A DNA stretch of 21,932 nucleotides from Acidobacteria bacterium UBA2161 (GTDB lineage Bacteria; Acidobacteriota; Vicinamibacteria; Vicinamibacterales; UBA823): positions 149,752 through 171,683 of the forward strand of contig DCWN01000025.1 of NCBI GenBank assembly GCA_002328835.1. The letters run 5' to 3'. The position numbers and the translations under genes are program-made. A model generated the notes under the pieces. That model did no database searches. It was given only the letters and a program-made list of their open reading frames with translations, and was not told where the DNA came from. This document shows, piece after piece, positions 6,724-16,302 of the stretch (its first letter is position 1; each line of letters opens with the position of its first letter).

Positions 6724-7823
6724 TCCGTGGTCTCGGGGATGGCCGGGGTATCGATGAGACTCGCGAGCCGTTGGCCTGGCGATGGCTGGCCGCTTTCGAC
6801 CAGGAGCTGGCCGCAAGCCGCGCGGATATCCCTGCCGCGGCTCTTCCGAATGGACACGGTGACGTGGCAATCGGCGAGCGCCTTGCCGAAGCGGTCGATT
6901 TGCGCGGCCGATGGCCGCTCGTGCGGGATTCCGGGGGCGGCGTTGAGCGGGATCACGTTCACCTTGGCCCGAAGCCCCTTGAGGAGACCGGCCAGCCGGC
7001 GGGCATCGGCCACCGAGTCGTTGACGTCCCGGATCAACACATACTCGAACGTAATCCGATTCCGCCGGTTGAGCGGGAAGGCGCGACACGCGCGCAGCAC
7101 CTCGGCGAGCGGGTAGCGGCGATTCACCGGGACCAGTGGGGTTCGCTGTTCGTCGGTCGTGCCGTGCAGCGATATCGCCAGGTTCGGCATGACCGGCTCG
7201 TGCGCCAGCCGCGCCAGCGCCGGAACGATGCCGACCGTCGAGAGCGTTATCCGACGCGGCGAGATGGCGGCGCCATCGGGACAGGTGAGGATCCGCAGCG
7301 CCCGCACGGTCGCGTCATAGTTGTGTAGGGGCTCGCCCATGCCCATCAGGACGATGTTGATCGGCCGGTCGAGCAGGCGCAGCTCCGACCGTAGCAGGCG
7401 CACCTGGCCGACGATCTCACCGGCCGTCAGGTTGCGCTCGAGCCCCATCTTGGCCGTCAGGCAGAACGAGCACTGCATCGCGCAGCCCACTTGGGTGGAG
7501 ACGCAGAACGTATCCGCGGGTGAGTTGGGGATGTAGACCGCTTCGATGTGGCGGCCGTCGGCAAGCCGGAGCAAGAATTTCTGGGTACTGTCGCTCGATT
7601 CATACCGGGCGGCAAGCCCGGGCGTCGAGATGTGGAAGGCTTCGGCCAGCGCGGCGCGGTGCTGCTTGGCCAGGTCCGTCATCTGGGTCCAGTCGAGCAC
7701 CGCGCGTCGATGGATCCAGCGAAAAACCTGTTTGGCTCGATAGGGCTCGATGCCTGACGGCGTCAGCGCAGCCTGGAGTTCGGGCAATTCGAGTTCCGCC
7801 AGGTCCCGGGTTGCGGCTGCCAC
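6720..7823 (-). CDS. rlmN: 23S rRNA (adenine2503-C2)/tRNA (adenine37-C2) methyltransferase RlmN
   Basis: RlmN is a radical-SAM enzyme that methylates C2 of A2503 in 23S rRNA and A37 of some tRNAs. The N-terminal PYRAKQVFRWIHRR is characteristic. The iron-sulfur motif is in VGCAMQCSFCLTAKMGL (C114, C118, C121 counted from the chosen start), followed by NIVLMGMGEPLHNYD. The methyl-carrying cysteine is C337 in RAACGQL near the end. I chose the GTG at 7823 (367 residues), because AGGTGG lies six bases upstream and the start of the leading helix fits. An ATG at 7865 (381 residues) is possible but lacks a ribosome site. The gene is convergent with mtaB, overlapping by four bases, and divergent from the M16 protease gene. 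Confidence 0.95.
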   Translation of the reverse strand: MAAATRDLAELELPELQAALTPSGIEPYRAKQVFRWIHRRAVLDWTQMTDLAKQHRAALAEAFHISTPGLAARYESSDSTQKFLLRLADGRHIEAVYIPNSPADTFCVSTQVGCAMQCSFCLTAKMGLERNLTAGEIVGQVRLLRSELRLLDRPINIVLMGMGEPLHNYDATVRALRILTCPDGAAISPRRITLSTVGIVPALARLAHEPVMPNLAISLHGTTDEQRTPLVPVNRRYPLAEVLRACRAFPLNRRNRITFEYVLIRDVNDSVADARRLAGLLKGLRAKVNVIPLNAAPGIPHERPSAAQIDRFGKALADCHVTVSIRKSRGRDIRAACGQLLVESGQPSPGQRLASLIDTPAIPETTD

Positions 7824-7939
7824 GTCGTCCCACCTCGTCGAGCACCGAACCTCTGATCCTAACATGCGGGCGCGGCGGTCCGTCGAGGCAGTCGGGCGTC
7901 AGAGATCTTCGAATAACGGCGCGCGACTGCGGTTCGTGG

Positions 7940-7968
7940 TTGATGGCGCGCGCCTCGCGTGTTATGAT
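7940..7968 (+). promoter_or_regulatory. Sigma70-type promoter upstream of the M16 protease/purine run
   Basis: TTGATG (7940-7945) and TATGAT (7963-7968) are separated by exactly 17 bases, each close to consensus (TTGACA, TATAAT). Transcription would begin near 7975, leaving a leader of about 88 bases before the ATG at 8063. It is the best-looking promoter in front of the 11-kb plus-strand gene run. Activity is inferred from sequence only. Confidence 0.6.
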
Positions 7969-8062
7969 CAAGCGTTCGTGTCGCGGACGTAATCCCTTTT
8001 CGAGCAATGACTTGCGTAGATGCGCCCTGCGTGCGACACGCGCCTAGTTTCTTCCGCCGCCG

Positions 8063-9340
8063 ATGATCGTTCGCGAAACCTTTGACAACGGCCTCCGGCT
8101 GCTCACCGAGGCGATGCCGCATGTCCGCTCGATCAGTCTCGGCGTCTGGCTCGCCCGCGGATCCCGCCACGAAGACCCCGCACAGTCGGGCATCTCCCAT
8201 TTCATCGAGCACATGTTGTTCAAGGGCTCGACGTCACGCTCGGCTCAGGAGATCGCGCAGGCCATCGACTCGATCGGGGGACAGGTCGACGCGTTCACCG
8301 CGAAGGAGTACGCCGGCTACTACGTCAAGGTGCTCGATGCACACCTCGGCGCCGCGCTCGACATTCTGTCCGACCTCGTGCTGCATCCGGCGTTCCGTGA
8401 GGAGGAGATCGAGCGGGAGAAGAAGGTCGTCCTCGAAGAGATCAAGATGGTCGAGGACACGCCCGACGATCTGGTGCACGAGTTGTTCACCCAGCAGTTC
8501 TGGACCGACCACGCCCTGGGCCGGCCGATTCTGGGCGTGCCCGACACGGTGTCGGCGTTCACGCCCAGCGCCCTGCAGATGTTCTTCGAGCAGGCGTATG
8601 TCGCACCGAACGTGATCATCTCGGCGGCCGGGAATCTCGACCACGCCAGCCTGCGTGGCCTGGTGGCCGAGTCGTTCGCCGAACTGCCCCCGCGGGGAGG
8701 GCCGGTGTCCTGGCTGCGTCCTGAGGTGGCGCCCCGGCTCCAACTCCGGGACAAGGAACTCGAGCAGAGCCACATTTGCCTCGGCTCGGCCGCCTACCCT
8801 CAAGATCACCCGGACCGCTTCATCAGCTATCTGATGAACACGATGCTGGGGGGCTCGATGAGTTCCCGCTTGTTTCAGCATATTCGCGAGGAGCGCGGGC
8901 TGGCCTATGCCGTGTTCAGCGGACTGACGGCATATCGCGACACCGGGGCGCTGACCGTGTATGCCGGGTGCGCAACCGCCTCGGTCGAGCGTGTGCTCGA
9001 GTTGGTCGTGGCCGAGATGCGCAACCTGGCCGGTACGGCGGTGGCTGCTGAGGAACTGCAGCGCGCGAAGGATCACTTGAAGGGCAGCCTGATGCTGTCG
9101 CTGGAGAACACGGCCTCGCGAATGTCACACCTGGCGCGCCAGGAGCTCTATTTCGGCCGGCAGGCCGATCTCGACGAGAGTCTCGAGAGCATCGACTGCG
9201 TCACGGTCGAGGACGTGCAGCGGGTGGGTCGGGACTTGTTGGCGGACGGTCCCCGTGCCGTGACCGTGCTGGGACCGTCGGCCGGGCTCAATCTGTCGGC
9301 TGAGCAGCTGGGTGTGGCCGTGGCGTCTGCCGTCGAATAG
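8063..9340 (+). CDS. M16 family zinc metallopeptidase (processing-peptidase-like)
   Basis: The 425-residue product is a pitrilysin-type (M16B) protease. The inverted zinc motif HxxEH is HFIEH at residues 46-50, with the third ligand expected near E126 in VVLEEIKMVED. The catalytic half is followed by the degenerate second M16 domain, where GGSMSSRLFQHIREERGLAYAV is the usual conserved segment. Such proteins (YmxG/PepR group) resemble the mitochondrial processing peptidase beta subunit and are cytoplasmic; their bacterial substrates are mostly unknown. No signal peptide is visible. Gram-positive relatives often sit near other housekeeping genes. Here it is the first gene after the 7940 promoter, 29 bases before the next reading frame. 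The ATG at 8063 gives the usual N-terminus (ETFDNGLRLLTE), although no Shine-Dalgarno is evident. Confidence 0.93.
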   Translation: MIVRETFDNGLRLLTEAMPHVRSISLGVWLARGSRHEDPAQSGISHFIEHMLFKGSTSRSAQEIAQAIDSIGGQVDAFTAKEYAGYYVKVLDAHLGAALDILSDLVLHPAFREEEIEREKKVVLEEIKMVEDTPDDLVHELFTQQFWTDHALGRPILGVPDTVSAFTPSALQMFFEQAYVAPNVIISAAGNLDHASLRGLVAESFAELPPRGGPVSWLRPEVAPRLQLRDKELEQSHICLGSAAYPQDHPDRFISYLMNTMLGGSMSSRLFQHIREERGLAYAVFSGLTAYRDTGALTVYAGCATASVERVLELVVAEMRNLAGTAVAAEELQRAKDHLKGSLMLSLENTASRMSHLARQELYFGRQADLDESLESIDCVTVEDVQRVGRDLLADGPRAVTVLGPSAGLNLSAEQLGVAVASAVE

Positions 9341-9369
9341 GCACCGTCCGGCCGCCGGAGGGTGGGGCG

Positions 9370-10236
9370 ATTTCGGTCGAATTGACAGTCCTCGGAAGCG
9401 GCAGTAGCGGCAACGCCACGCTCGTGTCGGCGGGTGGGGATCGCGTGCTGATCGACGCCGGCCTCAGCTACCGCGCCCTGCGCCGGCGGCTGGACGGGGT
9501 CAACGTCGATCCGGACGCGCTCCGCGCGGTGCTCATCACGCACGCGCATGTCGATCACGTGCGCGGTGCGGCGATGCTGTCGAGAAAGCACGGGATTCGG
9601 ATTCACGCGACCGCCGCCGCGCGCGAGGCCTGGGGGAAGGGCGCCGACAAGGTCGCCGGATGGGAGTCGTTGGCGGCCGGGCGCCCCGTAGCGTTTGGCG
9701 TCCTGCGGTTCGTTCCGTTCGGCGTCAGTCACGACGCGGACGAGACGCTCGGCTTTCGGGTCGAGACCCCCGAGGGCGCGATCGGGTTCGCGACTGACGT
9801 GGGGCAGATCACCGACGATCTGGTGGCGCGGTCCTCCGACTGCCGGATGCTGGTGATGGAGTCGAACCACGCGGTCGAACTGCTCAGGGTCAGCCCGTAC
9901 GCGCCCAGTGTCCGATCGCGCATTGGCGGCGACGGTGGCCATCTGTCGAACGAGGCGCTGGCCGCGTTTATTCGGGAGCATCTGGGCGGGCAGGTCCAGT
10001 GCATCGTTCTGGCGCACCTCAGCCGGATCAACAACGTGCCGGCGCTGGCCGAATTGATCTGCCGGGAGGCGCTCACGGCGGCGGGGCGCTCGGATGTCAG
10101 GGTCGTGGTGGCGGGCCAGGACCGGCCGACACCGACAATTGCGTTGGAAGCGCTGGCACCGCCCGGGGTGGCGCGGCCCGCGCACCGCGCGCGGCAGGTG
10201 GCGTTGCCTTTCGGGAGCGCATCGGCGCAGGCGTAG
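9370..10236 (+). CDS. Metallo-beta-lactamase-fold hydrolase, YycJ/WalJ-like; apparent ATT start
   Basis: The product (about 288 residues) begins with VELTVLGSGSSGNATLV, the usual first strand of YycJ-type MBL-fold proteins, and has the metal motif HAHVDH (H58, H60, D62, H63). Downstream are VSHDADETLGFRV, ATDVGQITDDL and VMESNHAVELL, which supply other ligands, and an LAHLSRINN segment. Members are exonuclease-like or phosphodiester hydrolases; the in vivo role is uncertain. Start choice is unusual: GGAGG at 9357-9361 lies eight bases before an in-frame ATT at 9370, giving (M)SVELTVLG, which matches family N-termini. The first ordinary start codon is TTG at 9382, twenty bases from that site. 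It follows the M16 gene by 29 bases and precedes purB by 45. Confidence 0.88.
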   Translation: MSVELTVLGSGSSGNATLVSAGGDRVLIDAGLSYRALRRRLDGVNVDPDALRAVLITHAHVDHVRGAAMLSRKHGIRIHATAAAREAWGKGADKVAGWESLAAGRPVAFGVLRFVPFGVSHDADETLGFRVETPEGAIGFATDVGQITDDLVARSSDCRMLVMESNHAVELLRVSPYAPSVRSRIGGDGGHLSNEALAAFIREHLGGQVQCIVLAHLSRINNVPALAELICREALTAAGRSDVRVVVAGQDRPTPTIALEALAPPGVARPAHRARQVALPFGSASAQA

Positions 10237-10281
10237 ATTCGAAGTGCTGCATGCTGAGTCCGGCTTTTTGATGGCTCGATC

Positions 10282-11601
10282 ATGATTCCCCGATACACCC
10301 ACCCCGACATGGGCCGCATCTGGACCGACCAGCGCCGGTACGAGACCTGGCTGCGTGTCGAGACCGCCGCGGCCGACGCGATGGCCGAGGCCGGCCTGAT
10401 CCCTGGCGAGGCGGCACGCGACATCCGAGAACGCGGCGCCGTCGACGCGGCGCGCGTCGAAGAGATCGAAGCGACGACGCAGCACGACCTGATCGCATTC
10501 ACGACCGCGGTGGCGGAACATGTCGGCGAGTCGGCCCGGTGGCTGCACTTCGGCCTGACGTCGTCGGACGTCGTCGATACGGCCCAGGCGCTGCAGATGC
10601 GCGAGGCGTGCGACCTGATTCTCCAGGGGCTCGACGCCGCGCTCGATGCCGTCCGGGCTCGCGCCGAGGAGCATCGTGGCACGCCGATGATCGGTCGAAC
10701 CCACGGCGTTCACGCCGAGCCGATGACGTTCGGCCTCAAGCTGGCGCTCTGGCACGCCGAGTTGGTGCGCGATCGGCTGCGCCTGAGCCGCGCGCGTGAT
10801 GTGATCAGCGTCGGCAAGATTTCAGGTGCCGTCGGCACCTACGCGCATCTCGATCCGGCGATCGAGGCGGATGTCTGTCAGCGGCTCGGCCTCGACGCGG
10901 CGCCGGTGTCTTCGCAGGTGCTCCAGCGAGACCGGCACGCCGAGCTGCTCTCGGCGCTGGCGATCACGGCGGCGTCGATCGAGAAGTTTGCGCTGGAGAT
11001 TCGGGGCCTCCAGAAGACTGAGGTCGGCGAAGTTGAAGAGCCCTTTGGCAAGGGACAGAAGGGCTCGTCGGCGATGCCGCACAAGCGGAACCCGATCGGC
11101 TGCGAGCAACTGACCGGTATGGCGCGGTTGGTCCGCGCAAACGCCATGGCCGCCCTCGAGAACGTCGCGCTCTGGCACGAGCGAGACATCTCGCACTCGT
11201 CGGTGGAGCGGGTAATCCTGCCGGACAGCTTCATTGCGGTCGATCACATGTTGCGGCGCTTCACGCGGATCGTGCGCGGGCTGGTCGTGAACCCCGACCG
11301 GATGCGGGAGAATCTCGATCGGTCGCGTGGGGTCGTCTTCTCCGGCACCGTGTTGCTGGAACTCGCGCAACGCGGCGTATCCCGGGAGCAGGCCTACGAA
11401 TGGGTGCAGCGCAACGCGATGCGGTCTTTTCATGAAGCCGCCGACTTCAAGAGCTTGCTGCTCGCCGATCGCGATGTCGTGAAAGTGCTGCCGCCCGACG
11501 CGCTCGAGCAGGCGTTCGACCTGACGGCCCAGTTGCGGCACGTGGATCGAATCTTCGAGCGAGTCTTCGGGACCGGCGCCGGCCAGGGAGGGACCGCGTG
11601 A
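10282..11601 (+). CDS. purB: Adenylosuccinate lyase
   Basis: PurB cleaves fumarate from SAICAR and from adenylosuccinate, acting in both IMP and AMP synthesis. The 439-residue product is of the short Bacillus/Thermotoga type, starting MIPRYTHPDMGRIWTDQRRY. It has HFGLTSSDVVDTA, the RTHGVHAEPMTFG segment with a catalytic histidine, and the fumarase-superfamily signature SSAMPHKRNP at residues 262-271, whose flexible loop carries the catalytic serine. Its TGA overlaps the GTG of purS (GTGA, 11598-11601), so translation is probably coupled. No strong ribosome site is seen before the ATG at 10282. Confidence 0.97.
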   Translation: MIPRYTHPDMGRIWTDQRRYETWLRVETAAADAMAEAGLIPGEAARDIRERGAVDAARVEEIEATTQHDLIAFTTAVAEHVGESARWLHFGLTSSDVVDTAQALQMREACDLILQGLDAALDAVRARAEEHRGTPMIGRTHGVHAEPMTFGLKLALWHAELVRDRLRLSRARDVISVGKISGAVGTYAHLDPAIEADVCQRLGLDAAPVSSQVLQRDRHAELLSALAITAASIEKFALEIRGLQKTEVGEVEEPFGKGQKGSSAMPHKRNPIGCEQLTGMARLVRANAMAALENVALWHERDISHSSVERVILPDSFIAVDHMLRRFTRIVRGLVVNPDRMRENLDRSRGVVFSGTVLLELAQRGVSREQAYEWVQRNAMRSFHEAADFKSLLLADRDVVKVLPPDALEQAFDLTAQLRHVDRIFERVFGTGAGQGGTA

Positions 11602-11837
11602 AGGCACGGGTGTTCGTGACGCTGAAGCCGTCGGTGTTCGATCCGCAAGGGCAAACGATCGCCGACGCGCTCCATTCGATGGGTTACGACGGAGTCCAGG
11701 ACGTGCGGCAGGGGAAGTACTTCGAGCTCGACCTCGACGCGGCCACGCCCGACGCGGCGCGCGTGCTGGCGGGCGAAGTCGCCGACAAGCTGCTGGCGAA
11801 CCCGGTCATCGAGAGCTACCGGGTCGAGGTGGATTGA
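11598..11837 (+). CDS. purS: FGAM synthase subunit PurS
   Basis: PurS is the small structural subunit of three-part formylglycinamidine ribonucleotide synthase, bridging the glutaminase PurQ and the catalytic PurL. The 79-residue product has the family form: KARVFVTLKPSVFDPQGQTI, then MGYDGVQDVRQGKYFELDL, and ends with LLANPVIESYRVEV. The GTG start at 11598 overlaps the purB stop by four bases and is preceded by GGGAGGG with five-base spacing. The stop in turn overlaps a possible TTG start of purQ. Confidence 0.96.
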   Translation: MKARVFVTLKPSVFDPQGQTIADALHSMGYDGVQDVRQGKYFELDLDAATPDAARVLAGEVADKLLANPVIESYRVEVD

Positions 11838-11842
11838 GCCAG

Positions 11843-12556
11843 ATGAAGTTCGCCGTCATCGTCTTTCCCGGTTCGAACTGCGACCACGACGCGTACCACA
11901 CGGTGAAGCACGTGCTGGGTGCGGATGCCGAGTTCGTCTGGCACAAGGAGACCGATCTCAAGGGCGCCGACGTCGTCATCCTGCCCGGTGGGTTCTCGTA
12001 CGGGGATTACCTGCGGACCGGCGCGATTGCCCGTTTCTCGCCGATCATGGCGCCGGTCGTGGCGTTCGCCGAGGCCGGCGGGCCGGTGCTCGGGGTGTGC
12101 AACGGCTTCCAGGTGCTCACCGAGGTCGGCCTGCTCCCGGGCGGTCTGCTGCGCAACCGGAGTGTCAAGTTCCAGTGCGAACAGGTCCACGTCCGCGTCG
12201 AGGAGCTCGACACGCCGTTCACCTGCGCCGCGACGGCGGGACAGGTGTTGCGAATCCCGATCGCGCACGGCGAAGGTAATTACTTCGCTCCGCCCGAGGT
12301 GCTGGACGCGCTCGAAGCAAACCGCCAGGTGGTGTTCCGCTACTGCAATGCCGGAGGCGAACTCGTTGACACGGCGAATCCCAACGGGTCGGCCCGCGGC
12401 ATTGCCGGGCTGTGCAACGCGCGCCGGAACGTCGTGGCCCTGATGCCGCATCCCGAGCGGGCCTGCGAGTCGGCGGTGGGCAGCGCCGACGGCCTGGTGG
12501 TGCTCGAATCGGCAGTTGCGGCACTCGGCAGCGACGGCATGTTGCGAACCGGATGA
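11843..12556 (+). CDS. purQ: FGAM synthase glutaminase subunit PurQ
   Basis: PurQ is the class I glutamine amidotransferase that releases ammonia for PurL. From ATG 11843 it is 237 residues, beginning MKFAVIVFPGSNCDHD as the family does. The nucleophile is C86 (GVCNGFQVL); the other triad residues are H203 and E205 (MPHPERAC). I prefer ATG 11843 because GAGGTGG (11826-11832) stands about ten bases upstream; a TTG at 11834, overlapping the purS stop as TTGA, would add three residues but sits right on that site. Close packing with purS and purL fits a stoichiometric complex. Confidence 0.96.
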   Translation: MKFAVIVFPGSNCDHDAYHTVKHVLGADAEFVWHKETDLKGADVVILPGGFSYGDYLRTGAIARFSPIMAPVVAFAEAGGPVLGVCNGFQVLTEVGLLPGGLLRNRSVKFQCEQVHVRVEELDTPFTCAATAGQVLRIPIAHGEGNYFAPPEVLDALEANRQVVFRYCNAGGELVDTANPNGSARGIAGLCNARRNVVALMPHPERACESAVGSADGLVVLESAVAALGSDGMLRTG

Positions 12557-12579
12557 GTCGATTGCGGGCGTGACAAGCG

Positions 12580-14832
<2,253 letters not shown>

Positions 14833-14853
14833 CCTTTAGTGGTCCGTCACCCA

Positions 14854-14869
14854 GCGGCGCATGCGCCGC
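14854..14869. repeat. Perfect 16-base palindrome in the purL-purF gap
   Basis: GCGGCGCATGCGCCGC reads the same on both strands. It lies between the purL stop (14832) and purF start (14890). As RNA it could only form a hairpin with a very small loop, and no T-run follows, so it does not look like an intrinsic terminator. A dimeric regulator site or chance in GC-rich DNA are both possible. I did not see a second copy. Confidence 0.5.
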
Positions 14870-14889
14870 CGACTTGAGCCGAACGAAAC

Positions 14890-16302
14890 ATGCGCGACGA
14901 GTTCAGAGACGAATGCGGGGTCTTCGGAATTCTTGGGCACCCCGATGCCGCCAACCTCACCTACCTCGGGCTCTACGCCCTGCAACATCGCGGGCAGGAA
15001 AGCGCCGGCATCGCCTCAGCCGACGGGTCCCGGCTGTACCTGTCGCGCGCGATGGGCTACGTCGCCGACGCGTTCGACGAGACCGCACTGCTGTCGCTCA
15101 AGGGGAGTTCGGCGATTGGCCACGTCCGCTATTCCACGGCGGGCGATAGTCGCCTGGTCAACGCCCAGCCGATTCTGATCGATTGCGCGCACGGCGAGAT
15201 CTCGCTCTGCCACAACGGCAATCTCGTCAACGCAAATGAACTCCGCGACGATCTGGTGCAGCGCGGGTCCATCTTCCAGACCAATAGCGACACCGAGGTC
15301 ATCCTGCATCTCTACGCGCGGTCACAGGCACCCACGGCCGAGGATGCGATCATCGAGTCGGTCTCGCAGGTCCGCGGTGCGTTCTCGATCGCGATGTTGA
15401 CCAAGGACAAAGTGATCGCCGTGCGCGATCCCCACGGGTTCCGCCCACTGGCGATCGGCACCCTCGACGGCGCGACGATCGTCTGCTCCGAGACCTGCGC
15501 GCTCGACCTGATCGGCGCCGCCTACGTGCGCGACGTCGAGCCTGGTGAAGTGCTGGTCATCGATGCGGCCGGCATGCGGTCCTACACGCCGTTCGCCGCG
15601 GCGCCGGCGGCCCATTGCGTCTTCGAGCATGTGTACTTCGCTCGACCCGACAGCAGCGTGTTCGGCCAGAGCGTCGATCGGGTCAGAACCGATCTCGGAC
15701 GTCGCCTGGCGCAGGATGCGGGCGTGGACGCCGATGTGGTCGTGCCGATTCCGGATTCGGGGGTCTGCGCGGCGATTGGTTTCGCCGAGGAATCCGGCGT
15801 GCCGCTGAAGATGGGGCTCATTCGTAACCACTACGTCGGCCGCACGTTCATTCACCCGCAGCAAGCGATCCGGGACTTCAAGGTCAAGGTGAAGCTCAAC
15901 CCTGTCCGGAGCATCCTCGAAGGGAAGCGCGTGGTGCTCGTCGACGACTCGATCGTGCGCGGCACGACCAGCCGGAAGATCGTCGGCATGGTCCGCGCGA
16001 CCGGGGCCCGCGAGGTGCACATGCGCATTAGCTGTCCGCCCACGGTGTCGCCGTGCTACTACGGCATCGATACGCCGCGTCGCTCGGAGTTGATCGCCGC
16101 CACCCACACCGTGCAGGAGATCCAGGACTACCTGGGCGCCGACAGCCTGGCCTATCTCGACCGGGAAGGGATGCTCGGCGCGGTCGGTCCACGCCGTGCC
16201 GACTATTGCACGTCGTGTTTCACCGGGGAGTATCCGGTCGAGTTCCCACGGGACGAAGACGCGTACCTGCAGCTGGCGCTCAAGCTGCCGAACCAATCGT
16301 GA
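14890..16302 (+). CDS. purF: Amidophosphoribosyltransferase, 4Fe-4S type with propeptide
   Basis: PurF commits PRPP and glutamine to purine synthesis, making 5-phosphoribosylamine. The 470-residue product starts MRDEFRDE followed by Cys9 (CGVFGILG), so eight residues would be removed to expose the N-terminal nucleophile cysteine. The PRPP-binding loop is VVLVDDSIVRGTTSRKIV at about 348-365. Four cysteines, C243 (HCVFEHVYFARPDS), C389 (SPCYYGID), C440 and C443 (YCTSCFTG), fall where the Bacillus subtilis-type enzyme binds its oxygen-sensitive 4Fe-4S cluster. The stop TGA overlaps the GTG start of the HEAT-like gene (GTGA, 16299-16302). The start ATG gives the expected propeptide; its ribosome site is weak. 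Confidence 0.97.
   Translation: MRDEFRDECGVFGILGHPDAANLTYLGLYALQHRGQESAGIASADGSRLYLSRAMGYVADAFDETALLSLKGSSAIGHVRYSTAGDSRLVNAQPILIDCAHGEISLCHNGNLVNANELRDDLVQRGSIFQTNSDTEVILHLYARSQAPTAEDAIIESVSQVRGAFSIAMLTKDKVIAVRDPHGFRPLAIGTLDGATIVCSETCALDLIGAAYVRDVEPGEVLVIDAAGMRSYTPFAAAPAAHCVFEHVYFARPDSSVFGQSVDRVRTDLGRRLAQDAGVDADVVVPIPDSGVCAAIGFAEESGVPLKMGLIRNHYVGRTFIHPQQAIRDFKVKVKLNPVRSILEGKRVVLVDDSIVRGTTSRKIVGMVRATGAREVHMRISCPPTVSPCYYGIDTPRRSELIAATHTVQEIQDYLGADSLAYLDREGMLGAVGPRRADYCTSCFTGEYPVEFPRDEDAYLQLALKLPNQS

Noticed and set aside
9148..10755. A 535-codon open frame on the minus strand opposite the MBL and purB genes
   Set aside because: It is antisense to two clearly recognisable genes, has an arginine/proline-rich composition typical of GC-rich shadow frames, and shows no known motif.
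16053..16298. In-frame upstream extension of the HEAT-like gene inside purF
   Set aside because: It overlaps conserved purF coding sequence in another frame; the GTG at the purF stop is the natural start.
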